Below are positions 34,344 through 47,099 of a DNA stretch of 64,000 nucleotides, one piece after another. The stretch covers positions 2,356,001 through 2,420,000 of the forward strand of contig LSAX01000005.1 of the NCBI GenBank assembly GCA_001557505.1. Direction: 5' to 3'. Under the pieces are notes generated by a model. That model was not told where the DNA came from. It searched no databases and was given only the letters and a program-made list of their open reading frames with translations. The DNA is from Reticulascus tulasneorum. Its lineage: Eukaryota > Ascomycota > Sordariomycetes > Glomerellales > Reticulascaceae. The first letter of the stretch is position 1; every line of letters starts with the position of its first letter. The translations under genes were made by a program, and so were the position numbers.

Positions 34344-35934
34344 GGCGACGATGCGACGGGGAATGGCGCGGCGGATTCGATGGTGTTTCGGTCTTCACGT
34401 CTTCCTCCTCTTTTGGAGGGGGGAATGGCGGGCTGCCAGACCAGAGGCACACTTCCACATGCAAACAACAAGGGCCCTGACCGCTTCCACCCCCGCCCGA
34501 ATCTACAGCGTCTCACAGTCGAGTGAGCCGCAAAGAGCACCGAATCGAATGCATGGAGGAAAGATGGACGGGGATTTGATTTGGACGACGATGGGGGAGG
34601 ACACCGATCAAGGAAATTCTGGGAGGGATCGGGAGAAGAGGGTAGGAGAGAAATCCAATTGAGGTCGGGAAGAGCGGTGGTGGTACTGGTGGTGGTGGGC
34701 AGTGGTGATATTGGCTGACGGAACGGAATGGGCGGAGTAAGTTCGTCGTTGGCTCAGCGCTCTGCAGCAGGGAAAAAGGAAAACAAGACCGAGAGTGGCC
34801 AGCCAGCCAGAGACGAGAGTGTGAGCGAGAGGAGGAAGCCCAGGGCCAGGCCAAGAAAGGCGCGCGCCGAGTATCCGCTTGGCTACACCTGATTCAGCCT
34901 CATTCCCTTCTGGCATGTGGCGCCGCGTGGGGAAAGCGAACGGAGGGTTTATTAAGTCGCTAGTCGGTCAGGCAGGGTGATGGGGATGGGTACAGATTGA
35001 TTCAGTTAGAATGAGGGGCGGCGGGTGGGTGGCGGTTCGTCTTCCGTCGCCTGTGCTCTCGCTTCTTCCCTTCTCTCTCCCCTTTGTCGAACCTTGATAG
35101 CAGTGGGGGGGGGCAGGCGGGCTCCTCCTTTGTGGAGTTGCTTGTCCTTTTTTTGCTTTCGGGCTTTCCTTTGTTTATTTGGAGATGGAGGAGAGATGGC
35201 GTGGAGGGGGAGGGGGGGACGGTGGGAATATGCCCACACGCCAGGCACGGAGATTCGGTGCAAGGGGGGAGCCCGGGTGAGAGATGGAATATATGTGTAT
35301 CGGGATGTAGGCGTCACGACTAAACTTACATATGCATGGAAGAAACGAGGCAGCTGAGAGCAAAGAGAGCCTTTACTTGGCTTCCCTAACTGCGTTTGTA
35401 CGTCGTAGCGAGAATGGAGGAGGGGGAGGGTGAGGGAGATGGGGTTAGCTGGTGTGGCGCCTGGATCGGCTGGAAATGGGCGAGGCGGACAAGACCCGGC
35501 CAGGACGGGGAGATGGTCTTCTGGGATTAATGAGTCTATTGATGGAAATTGATTTGATGGAGTCGGAACCGGTGGTCTGGAGTATCAAGTAGGGTGCACC
35601 GCACTAAATTACTCGACTACCTAGGTATGTAGTCAGTTAGCTCGGGATGGACGCGGGGGGGGGGTGTTTGAGTGGGTGGGGAGGGGGATCAAATCAAATC
35701 ACGCACATGGGCCTGTGCGCCTCTATCTCTCTCAATCCTCCACCGAAGGACTGGATACTGGATGGGGGGCTGATTGGCATGATTGGGGGGTCTCTTCTTT
35801 TTCGCCCGACTGAACTGGAGCTGCTTATTGTGGAATGTCCAATGCGCCCCGTACACACACGTACATGGCATGCGTCCTCTTTTCCGGTCTCTGGCAATAC
35901 CGCATTCGCCAAGTATAGCTCCGTATATAATCGT

Positions 35935-35977
35935 GTATTTATGTATGTATGTATGTATGTATGTATGTGTATGTATG
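35935..35977. repeat. ATGT tetranucleotide microsatellite
   Basis: About ten consecutive ATGT units with one GTGT interruption; non-coding. Confidence 0.85.
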
Positions 35978-36180
35978 GGATTGCCTCCTGGCACTCTGCA
36001 TGCCTCCAATCCGCGTCAGTCCCAACACTCAGCGACGACGAAGTGCGGTTGGCCATCACGTTGCGTTGGCTCACTCACGAGACGCAGAGTCCATGCGAAC
36101 GGCATTGCCAGAAATCCGCTGCCTGTTGTTAATGCCAATCACCTACCCTTTCCGACCACGACAATGGGCGGCCACGGCCG

Positions 36181-36230
36181 GCGACCACGACGCACGACCA
36201 CGACCAAGACCAAGACCACGACCATGACAC
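36181..36230. repeat. GACCAC-type hexanucleotide repeat
   Basis: Imperfect GACCAC/GACCAA units with a 6-nt period over 50 bases, in intergenic DNA. Confidence 0.7.
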
Positions 36231-39200
36231 ACTCAGAAGACCCCAGGCACAGGCTCAACAAAGGAGGCCATCAACATCCCATGAGCGGCACAAAAACAAA
36301 AAAACAAGGGAAAACTCAAATACTTGAGGGGGCCCCTCGCCTCGACCCTTCATGGCGTCAACACAAACCACACAGACATACGCCAGGATGGAGCCGAGCA
36401 AAAAAGTGGCCCCGTCTCGCTTCCCCCGCCATCGATAACAAAGCAAGACCAGAGATGGCCCACGGAACCCGCATCCTTTCGCGTCACGGATTGCTGATTC
36501 GCCGTGAGGGACTGATGACAGACATACAGCCATTCGAATCCAGCTGGAAAAGATAGATCGCTAATCCTGTACCACTTCCACTACTAAAAAGTAGTGCCAG
36601 CAAACTCGGACCACAGCAAATCACAAGTAAGCATAGAGCAGCGTTCAATGTTGGCCCTTAGGGGGTGGCCAGCTTCATTTACCCCGCTGTCGCATTTGCC
36701 CGCCGAGCCAAGCAAAAGGAAGCGAGACCACACTGGTGAAAGAAAGATGGACTACCAACAGTGAGTGGAGCCCCTAATTGTTTCGGTCCAGGCCTGCCGC
36801 CGCTGCGGAGTGTGGCCCCTCCCGATAAGCAAAGGAAACTCTGATAAGGTGACCGACGCTACAGGACATTCACCAACTAACTCTTTGACCATCGTGACAC
36901 TACCGTCCTAGGTGCTCTACTACCTTCCTTGCGTAACTCTGAACTCAGTAGGGTTACCGATGGTGGATCTTGATTGGAATCGACACTTTACAGCAGAATC
37001 CAGTCTCCCATCCATTTATACCCGCCGTGCCCCATCAAACCTTCCTGGTCTGACTCTTGTTCGCATCCGAGTCAATGGGCCCGCCTTCACTTCGATCTCT
37101 ACCCCTTTCAGTACGGCCGTTGCACGCCTAGCCCCCGATCAAATCGAAATACGGCTAAGCTACATACTCTACTCAGGGGAACCAACAAACTTCGCAGGGA
37201 GACCCGTCCGTCCGTGTGCTGCCCCAGAGTGCGAATCGGGGCGGATTCCCGTGTCTCTCGGGTTAGCAGTGCGACCGTGCCAGGGCAAAGACAACCCTCT
37301 CGCGAGACCCAGCACCCAAAATAACCCTAGCCCAGGGTTCCAGATCCCAATTTCGTCCCCCTCCCCCACTCACCCCCCTCTTGAGGCGAACGGGACGCCT
37401 TACTGGTCAAGAGGAATTAGACGGGCCGTGATACTGATTTTGCCGCACGATGGCGCGCCTAATGGAGCTGACTGTACCTCGGACACTCGTCACACGTCCC
37501 CTAGCTCTCTGGACACATCAGTCGTATCCTTTTGCCATCTCAGTTAGTGTCGACGAATAACAGTCCATGATAGAGTTAAAGAAGGTGACCTCGTTGAAGG
37601 TAGTTCAATGCATGTGAGGCTTGGATGGGATGGCGCGGGGAACGCGGGGTAGGGTCGTCGGAAAAGGAGACTAGGGCACTCAGACACAGTCCGTGCATGA
37701 GCAGGATTCGTGGCTGGACATCGCCATGGATCAATGCCATCTCACCTCAGTAACCCGACCATAGCGATCCAGTCCCGGCCAGCAGGGTAATGTTCACTCC
37801 TTGGTAATCAACAACAACTTTCGCTCTTTGCTGTGTGATCTCGTAGACCTCGCCCGTCGGCCCGCTTGGGACCGGGCGAGTCCCAGCCATGCGCCCACCC
37901 CCGCAGAAACGAAAATAAGGCCTGTGTAACCAGCCACATGATGTTACACGTGCGCATCACTCATCCCAACTGCCACCAAGCGACACGCGAACTGCCTCAA
38001 AGGCCGAAATAGCCAATGCCTTCCCTCTCCCGCTAGAAGACAGGGCACTCAAAAGCCGGCCGTGCGTGATTATGGAGGCTTTATCCGCCCGGGATAGAAC
38101 ATTGCCACATGCCATACCATGCGGAACACGGCTTCCCGGCCGAAGACCGACGGCTCGCGGTAGATCCATCCACGTTCCAGCTAAAGTGCCATTTGCTTTG
38201 TCTGAAGCTGGGAGCCGAGACGCAGGGTATATTCCATACGCGCGGCACTCTGTCGGCTGTTTGCCAATGGCCTTCGCAACCACAGACGTCTTTTCTTTCG
38301 AAACAAGGAAGCTCACAAGTTCCGCCAGCGTCCGTGCTTGAACCACCAGCTTGGCGCTTCCGAACTACCTCCGCCCCTTCGCCACCGCTCAACCTTCATT
38401 TTCACTCGGGTTCCCGAGGATGGTGACAGAGCATCAGTTGGCTTGCTAGAGCTGTAGCTTAACCGCGCACTGCAAGCAGTGGCCACGACGGACAAGCTAG
38501 ACACTGAGACTCATGCCCTGATTTCCCCGTATGCCACGGCGGCCTTCCTTCTCAGCAACCGAGCCCGTTGGTGTCTCCGACTGGGATCTCCGACTGGGAG
38601 ATCCGTGTCTGTCCGCTTGGCAGCCCAACGCTACTTGGTGGCGGAGAGTATACGGACGCTATCGTCGATCGTGGCGTGGCGACCAGAACCGAGTATCTAG
38701 CGGGTGCCGTTCCGGCTCGTTGTTGAGAGACGTGTCTTCCCGGCAAACCTGGGGATTGAACTGAAAAAATAAAGAAAGTGATCCGCAGAAAGAGCAGCTT
38801 ACAAGCGACAGTAATGCTCGCGGATCCAACTCCCTACAGACCAGAGACTTCTCGATTGCGCCAACTTTGGCGCGTACCAGAAGCAGCTCGCTACCAGCTT
38901 ACCGTAGGGCGGCGGCATTGTGTCGGATCCCATCAAGATCTTCCCAAGATGTATACGCCATGTATCTCAAGGTAACGGCTCCTTGACCCGCCAATCTAGG
39001 CTGCTCGATCTAGATCGGTCGACTCGGAGTCTATGGCGGCGTGTCGTATGTCTATCACCCGGATTCGGAAAGAAGCTTGACGATGCGGGACTGACGACCC
39101 CGAAGCTTGGACACTTGAACATCGTGAACCACTCACTTATGCGGGGAAGGTGGCGATTCGGGAACAAGACGCCAATTATCGACTCGCTTCTGTGGAGGAG

Positions 39201-42200
39201 CTCGAGGACGGGTAGTCAGGAGGCCATCCTGTTAGGGAAAATGAAGGACGTGAGGTCACTTGACGGCCATCCCAAGGGGCAACGCAAGCCAACCAGCTCT
39301 GGGTCCCTCAATTGCCGTGTCCTCTTGGGCAAGCGGTCGATAGCTGTGGCGCCTTAGCAGCGAGGTAGGGTGGAATCTGAGGACATGGCGTACACGCCGA
39401 GGTCGTATACGAGTGGTCTGGCATTAAAACCCGACTCACCTGGACAGCCAGAACGGCCCTATGAACTCCCAGTTAGTCCAAGATATAGCCGCGCCATGTC
39501 CTAACTTGTAGAGTCTCTCGCCACCCCCTCAGAGTGAAGTGAGAATACGCCCCTGGGAAGGAGTCGTCGGTATTTCGGAAAATGAATGCTTATCAGTGGT
39601 GGGTTCCCGCACAGGGGCAGGAAACATTCATGCCCTAATCTTCGACGTTGCTCGAGAATGGAATCAAGTCCGGCGTGATCGTCCATTGACTGTGCTTCTG
39701 GTAGAAACATAACAACAAGTCATGCTGCAGCTCCATGGCCCCGGCCGTTCCATAGCAACTCGTCTCTTTTTTCTTTTTTCTTTTTTCTTCTTTTTTTGTC
39801 GGTGAGCTGGGGAAGTCAATGGGCTTGACCAACAGCATTCCTGCTCGGCACGGCCACCTTGACCCGCCACGTTGCGTTAGGTCATTGCGGCCACAGGAAC
39901 GCAAATAACGTCCAAACGAGGGGACAACAATGATCCCGAAACCCCTCTGATCGCCTCAGAATAATGCCGTCCAATGCCACTTTGCGAAGGGACAAATGCC
40001 AGCAGGGTAAAAGGTCGACCAGCCATCCTGGTTTTCATCGATTTGTATTCAGGCTGCACCCACTTCCCAGCCCATGTTGTATCCTGCGAGACTTGCATTA
40101 GAGTGAACAACTCACGATACTGCTACATATGCAGCATGCGAGCCTGACGGCGGTGGGAGAAATGAAATCCGTCATAGCCAAGCGCTGGGATGGGACTGAG
40201 GGAAAAATTAAACACGCAGGTGGCATACGACTTGCTGCAGCAAGGAGGTGTATGCCCTGTAAGGTACAATGGACCTCTGGCCGCCATTTTATCCAGAAGA
40301 TAGTAGTTGCGCCGCAAGAGCCTGGGAGAATGCGCATCATTTCAGATCGACCGCTCCGGGAGCGTTCTCCTGCTTCCCCGGGGCATGCTTCCCGCTCCAT
40401 TCCACGCTTCCCACATTGCTTTTTGATCAGGGCTAGGTTTCATTACAGCATAGTGTGGATTCTTGGGCTGCCCGAATGCGGCAGCGCGTGCTGCACACTG
40501 CCAATTTTCGCTGAGGAGGCGGTCGTCAGTCGGGGCAACCGCGCCCAAGGGGCTGGGGCCTGACGTATGATGACGGCGGAGGGTTGCGTTGCTAGACGGA
40601 AGACAAATAACACAAGCCGCTGTATGCTGCTTGCTTGCTGCTTGAACAAGGTGACGACGGCATAAGGGACTGCAAGAAATCGAAACTGTCATGGCTGGAG
40701 GTTAGATTCGATAGCGACTGCGTGTACGGGCAGGTACATTGGCAATACCTCATGCGCGTCCATGGCCATCCCCCCATCAAGCAGCCCGACGAACAGCAGA
40801 TAAAGAAACAATTCCGGAAGAATCAAGTAATCTTGGGTAAGGTCAGGTCGGGTCGGGTCTACCCATGAGGTCCCGGGAGCCTTGTTGGCTTCTGTACTCG
40901 CTACCCGTTCAATTTTCTTTAATTTTGCATGCCACGGAGAACCCTCTGCCATCGAGTGTTCCAAGCAGGTATATATGCACAGACGCCGGCAGTGTTAGCC
41001 CGGGGAGAGACACGGCCAGCAAGGAACAATGTAGGGGGCCATGGTACAAGTCCCCGAAGTTCCAGGCTTCCCCTACAGGCTCTACTTCGATATCCTGTAC
41101 CGGGGCATCGCGTCCGGAATTCCGTTACCGGCGATGAATTCCTCAGTCTAAAGCAACTGCATCACGGATCTCAATCACGATTCAGCCTCGTCAACGCAGA
41201 GCAGGGGGCCATGGGAACCTTTGGGCAGCAACGAACAGGGGAAGTGGTCAAGCTGTTGCTGGCCTCATTCCTCGTACATCCTCTTATCGTACGAAGCTGC
41301 TTCTTGCATTATGGACAAGCTGAGTTGCACTTATGACCAATTGCAAGGTCTCAACCAGCGACCCAGAGTGCCGAGCAAGACGGCGGTTTGCCATTTGTCG
41401 ATGCCTCTCGGATACTGAACTGAACAAAGTCCTCGACCAAGATGTTGTGGTGTGAACTAGCCGAAACATCAAGCCCTAATGTTAGTAATTGAGGATCCTG
41501 GCTGCATTGGAGAATCCTAGGCGAAGCTTGCAGAACGAATTATCGGTGCTCCGTAAGTCGCGGCGACATGTATTTATTTCGTCTAACGCCTCGATTTTTC
41601 ATGGCGTTCATCCCGCAATACCGTGCATCTGCTGGCCAGAAGACTTGAGCCTTTTGTGTGGACCCCAGTTGGTGGACCCTTGGACCATCCCACGAGGCAT
41701 GTGTCACCAAACATGCGACCTCCACCCGGTTTCTGAAGGGTGTTTGCCACTAAGTGGTGAAGCGGTTTGTAATTATTGCTCTGGCATGAGCGTTGCCGAG
41801 AACAGGCTTGCATGCGACTGCCAGAGCGCAACGTGAGAAAGACTGGTATGTAGAGAATGTAGAGAGATAGAAACGCAATGTTTATCGAGACTTGCGCAAG
41901 AAAAGCACACTCGATACTGGAGATCCATGCTCAAGTCTGTGGGTTCTGCCGTACCCCAAGTCTCTTCTCGGGGCACGCCTCGAGGAGTACGCCATGAAAA
42001 TCGATTCAAGCTAGGATATCCTGCAGCGAGCCCACCCCGGGGTCTTGCAATCGCGATTTGCGCTCTAAATAGAATAGGCAAAGGCAGAAGACGACGATCT
42101 GCTCTGGGGCAAGGACCGTGAGTTTTCCCTACACATCCGGCCCCAGGCCACCTCCAAAGATGGCTTGGTAGGCACAGGGTGGTCGTCGGGGGACTTTGGA

Positions 42201-43408
42201 AGTTCAAGGTCATCGTAATACAGGCTAACGGATCCAAGTCGGCCGAGCACATTGACAGAATCATTCAGACAGATCCCCAAATAGAGAGGCCATGGGTCTT
42301 GGATGAGCATCCCAAGCCCACAAATTCACGCCGCCACTGTGAAGTACGGTGCAGAGCCAGCCAGGATGCTGGACGACTGGGGAATGCAGTTCGCCCAACG
42401 GCTTGACCCGTGCACGCAGTTCTCCAAATTTCCAAGCCTCAGCAGCTATCCAACAGCTGGTGACTCTATGTAGAGACCCACAACCATGCCGGAATGGCAT
42501 GGTATTCCAGAACAATGACTCGCTAGTTTTTCAGCTTCGAAATGTATCATAACCATGTCCGCGGCATGCTGCAGTTTTACCTTCAAGTGCCGGTTCGACA
42601 TTTCGTCCAAACGGTCATGTTTGCGAGCTCCTGTTTATTGTGCGATTTGTAAGTATATGGCCGCTGGAGGGTCCTGCTTAGGTCGCAGATCATTGCAGCG
42701 CAGCTCGGGGTTCCATGGCCCGCATTCTGGCACAGCAAACAACCATGCTCTGTTCCTCAGAGATGCGGCGCTAATTAACTGACTGGCCGGGCGTACTTGG
42801 AAAATCGCCGCGTAGACTGGTAGTCTCCAAGCGCGGCTGCAGTCTCTCGCTAGATGACGGAATTGGGCTGTTGCTATGATGAAATTCTCAACTCGGCCAA
42901 GGCGAGGTAGCCGGACGACCAGAGCGAGACAAGATGCCCTGCTTGTCCGCAGTTGCAAGCTAGAGTCAGAATTCCTGCGATGGTGATCCGTTTGGCTCAC
43001 AGTGAGTTCCCAAAGAAGCGAGCTGCATAGCGCCGTCTCCTCGCTCTACTCCACAACGAGTACCATGTCGATACTCGGCTTGCTATCAGCGGTTCCCAAG
43101 TTGGCCGTGCTCAGGTAAATTAATAATGAGTCGAGCAGTAGATCTGCCGCCGGGGGTTCTCGGTTGAGGCAGCTCGTCAAGATGCCCGCGCTTCCGACAA
43201 ATAGGAGCGCTGGGAGGCAGTTCGATCTGGTCCAGAGGCCATGCGACCACGGTTGTCGTGCGTCAGCTAATATGATGGTCTAGAGACGGCTCTTGGAAGT
43301 CCTTGATCTGTATGCGAGGTATATGGATTCACGGAATGCTCGTATCCTTGGCAGAGGGAAAGTCGCAGGACCAGGACTGGGGTGCAGTTGTTGTCGACGA
43401 CGAGCAGA

Positions 43409-43443
43409 CTTGGGGCTTGGGGCTTGGGGCTTGGGGCTTGGGG
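43409..43443. repeat. CTTGGGG x5 tandem repeat
   Basis: Five exact copies of a 7-mer, followed 20 bases later by a second, unrelated tandem (CGGT x5, 43464-43483). The G-runs are spaced so that the plus strand could form a G-quadruplex. Confidence 0.85.
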
Positions 43444-46400
43444 CTTTGGAAGGAGGTGCAGTGCGGTCGGTCGGTCGGTCGGTGGAGGTTTCCCGCCAGG
43501 TGTGCCTTGGATACCTACCTAATAAATTACCTGCTTGTTACCTACTTGGGTATTCTCCAATGGTCGCTAATGATGTGGTGCGCCCACGCTAACTGCAACT
43601 ACCTAAAACAGACGTGGGCTACTCACCTCGTCCTGCGAAGCTACGACACTACCCCCTATGGACTTCTCCGAGCGTCTCATCAAAAGCCTCAAACACGAAC
43701 AAGTATTCGCATAATGGATCCTCGGCTCGTGCCTTCTAGACCAGTGAGTGCTTACCTATAGGCTATAGTTAGGAAGAGGAGGGTGCGCATATGTACGTTG
43801 GGACTAGACCAGACATCGATATCTCCAATGTGCGACCCAAAACTCCAGTTGTCACCACTCAGCGCCAACCACCTCTTCCGAACTCTATGCCGACGAGTGC
43901 TGCCACACTTCCGGATGGTTCCCAATCTTTTCACGGCTCTTCAGGACGACCACACAGGGCCAGCTCCTTGCCGAAGGACCGATAGTATACCTCCATGTAG
44001 GAGGTTCGTTTGCCCTCCCCTCTGGCGGCATGCCCCCATCATCGAAACGAGGTTAGTCCAGCGCTGGGCTGCGTGAGCATGCAAGTGTTTTCCAATGCAG
44101 GTCATTCGCAGAATCATCGAAACTGCTCCCTGGCTTGCAGCTGGCAGGGGAGGGAATCCGACCAGCCTGCGCGCCACGGATAGCGAGGCTGGCCATCGAA
44201 AAGAAAAAGAAAAAAAAAATTGGTATCAAACGAGACAATAGAAATTACCAACGCTTTTCGTTCTCGTTTATGGGTTTTGCGCCTCGAGCCTCACTACCTT
44301 ACCGATCCGTACAGCATTTCATATCGAGGGGACCGACCCTTGAGGGGGGGGGGGCCAACAAGAGTAAATTAGCCTTGTTGCTGACGGCTGCATTCGAATC
44401 GACGTATTGGAGTATCTCCCAACCTGGCAAGGCGTAGCCTCCCGCCCAGAACCCGATCTATGACTCTGCCGATTACAGGGAGCATTCGGTCTCTCCTGGT
44501 GCAAAGGCCCCTCCGTAATGCTGCTGCTGCTGCTGCTTGCTGCTCAGGCAAGGATCAATAACACCCATCATGGAACGTTGAACCCTGTCCGGACAAATCG
44601 TCGCAATGCGGCAGGTCCTTGAATGCACTGAGATGCAAAGTCCAAGTCTGCTCAATGCCTCGCACGTCCACCAACAGCATACGTTTCGTCAGATATCACA
44701 ATGGCACAGCGAGCTGCTGCTCCCTCTGCTGGCTTGACGAGTATGGCTAATGCAGTGTGTGGCAGGAGATATACTGGGTTTGCCAACGGACACAGCTGCA
44801 GGTCCGGGGACGAATTCGATCGCTCTGCCCTTCTGGGATACCTAATACTAGCAGGTAGTAGATAGAGCCATGGCAAGGTTCTGGGAAGGCTTGTTGATCC
44901 GTCGATGCTGCGTTGTTCCCTCGCCTCCACGTAATGAATGGGTCTGTTTCGGCTGAGCACAATTGGCAATCGTCTCCTGTATCGCTCAAGGCACACAGGC
45001 AGCTTCTCCAATTTTTTCTGGCTTTACCCCTCCCGTCTAGGTTATCTTCTCCGCTGCACCTAGATTAGAATGCTTCCGTCTTGTTTGGTGCGCGTCTCGG
45101 TGTCCTCCCGATCACCTCCAGGCAATCTGTCTGGTCTGGTCTGGTCTGGGCCTGCGACGCCGGCCTGCGTGCGTTTGTACGAATTGAGCATTCCAGCCAG
45201 CAACCCGATATGTGGAGGAGGTGATGGAAAGTGGATAATGGAGCAAATCTCGCCATGTCGTTAATTTGGCCCCCCTTCGCCAGGTTGGTAGCCGCTGGTG
45301 ACCAAGACCCAACCGAGACAAAGAGACCCTGCCCTATCTCGGTTGAGTCCTGGTCTGGCGGATTTATTCGCGCGGTACCCTTCATCACATTACCAGGCGC
45401 CGGACCCTTCTCGTACAACAGCCTTGTCAACTAGACTAGGTAGTGTGCTCGTCTTCTTTCTCAACCACATTGCCTCCACTCCTGATTCGCCTTCCCCCAG
45501 TCGCTCCGAGGTTTCGAGGGGGCATTGTGGATAGCTCAGCAGGGCCACTAGAAAGCTGGGCTTCCCGTCGCTCATCGATGGTCGAAGCTAAGGGTAGCCG
45601 GCGGATCGCTCCAAGGTATTTGCAGATTCGCCCCGGGGGCCTTTACCAGTACATTATCGCCAAAACAAACTGCAGGCCATCGTGGTACGATGTCCGATGT
45701 GTGTAGACTCTTGTCCATCCCAACACGGAGCCCGCCTCCATCTGGGGCCCCTTCACCCCCCCCGGTATCGTCCAAGCCGGCGCAGAGACGTGACAGCACT
45801 CGGTTGAGCGAGTGGACGGGGCAAAGGAGAGGACACAGACAGACAGCGACAGGGCCGACTTTGCGAGTGCGCTTCCAGAATGCAGCCATGTACTCGCCTT
45901 GTACAGGTGGACTCTGGCGTCCATGTAGGCACAAGTACCGCCCAAGTACTCCAGGAACCCTGGCCGGGGGCGGCGTGGGACGTTCAATCGTCTTAACGCC
46001 TCCTTGCCTCTTTCTACATAGCTTCTTCCCTCTTCACTTACACGCCCCCCCAGTACAACCGCCCTGCCACCCCTCTCCAATCCAATCCAATCCATTAGTA
46101 GTACGTACATTGATGGGCCTTCCAGACGCAGAAATGGGTTGGTTGTATGTACCTTTTCTTCGCTCAACGTTGCCCGTCGTCTTGCCTTTCTCATCCACCT
46201 CAATCTTAAGCCCTCCGGACGTACATTACATTGCACACATACGTACATAACTACATACCCGCAGTACATTGGCCTTCGTTCCGGGGCCTTGTTCGAGCAC
46301 CACCGTCTTCATGCATTGGCTCCATGCTGCTCTCTCTCTTGACGGACAAAAATGCAAGCCCCATCTGGCTATATATCCTTGTCCTGCTCCCCAGGTCTTG

Positions 46401-47099
46401 AACCCCCAGAAGACTTCATCACCACTTCTTCCCTTTGGTCATTGTTGTTTTTAAAAGGCCAATTGGTCCTCACAATGGCTTGTTTTCCTTGAAGCCTGTT
46501 TCCTCTCATCTGTATAATACTTTTTGTTTGGCATCCAAAGGTGGCTCTTTTCCCGCCAGCATCCCACACACGGACCCCGGTGCTGCCATCTATATCGGTC
46601 ATTCTTGTCCGGTGTCGTTCGTTTGCATCAATTGTTTCTTTGGGACGTGGACACGCCGTTTGCCGTCCTACTTCACCAAATCGATCAATCCTAAGGATTG
46701 TGAAGACGTTACGGAAGTAAAAACCGAGAGCACACGACCTCTCCTTCCATTTCCATCTCTCCTCCCTGTTCTTCGAGAGCTTGAGCCGTCCTCGGGAGCC
46801 GTCGAGCAGTTTGGGCTTTTGGCAAAACTCTGACCTCGGATCACCTCATACTACTGCACGTCACTCGTGCTGTTCATTTTGATCAGAGGGCCTTCACCTC
46901 GCGCTCACTATCTCCCTCCAACACAGCATTCGCCCGTTGCTTCGCGGTTCGAGAAAAAGCCGTCCGGTCCAACCTCCTCAGACCACCACTCTCTTCCGTC
47001 GCCTGCTTTCGTCGACCCCAGAATCCAACTCGGGCCAAACGCAATCAACAAGACGAGAGGCCATTATCACACATACAACACCCCAGCTTAGCAGCAAAG

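Larger units (their letters stand above)
34344..47099. other. 12.8-kb tract without supportable genes
   Basis: Scanned on both strands. ORFs are short, overlap antisense partners, and show neither family motifs nor pairs of splice sites joining into a longer frame. The longest is 211 codons at 36912-37547 and is dominated by Pro/Ser without domain content. Simple repeats are scattered: ATGT at 35935-35977, GACCAC-type at 36181-36230, T-rich TTTTTTC at 39766-39797, CTTGGGG x5 at 43409-43443, CGGT x5 at 43464-43483, CTG at 44519-44536 and CTGGT at 45131-45149. A TACCTAGGTA palindrome lies at 35618-35627. The last 1.5 kb is pyrimidine-rich on the plus strand and is probably the long promoter and leader of the GT2 gene. 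Confidence 0.55.

Noticed and set aside
33582..34526. A 314-codon plus-strand frame
   Set aside because: Antisense to the Ser-rich gene, Arg/Gly-rich translation without motifs.
36912..37547. A 211-codon plus-strand frame as a possible gene
   Set aside because: No domain, no signal peptide, no splice partner, and Pro/Ser composition typical of chance frames in this tract.
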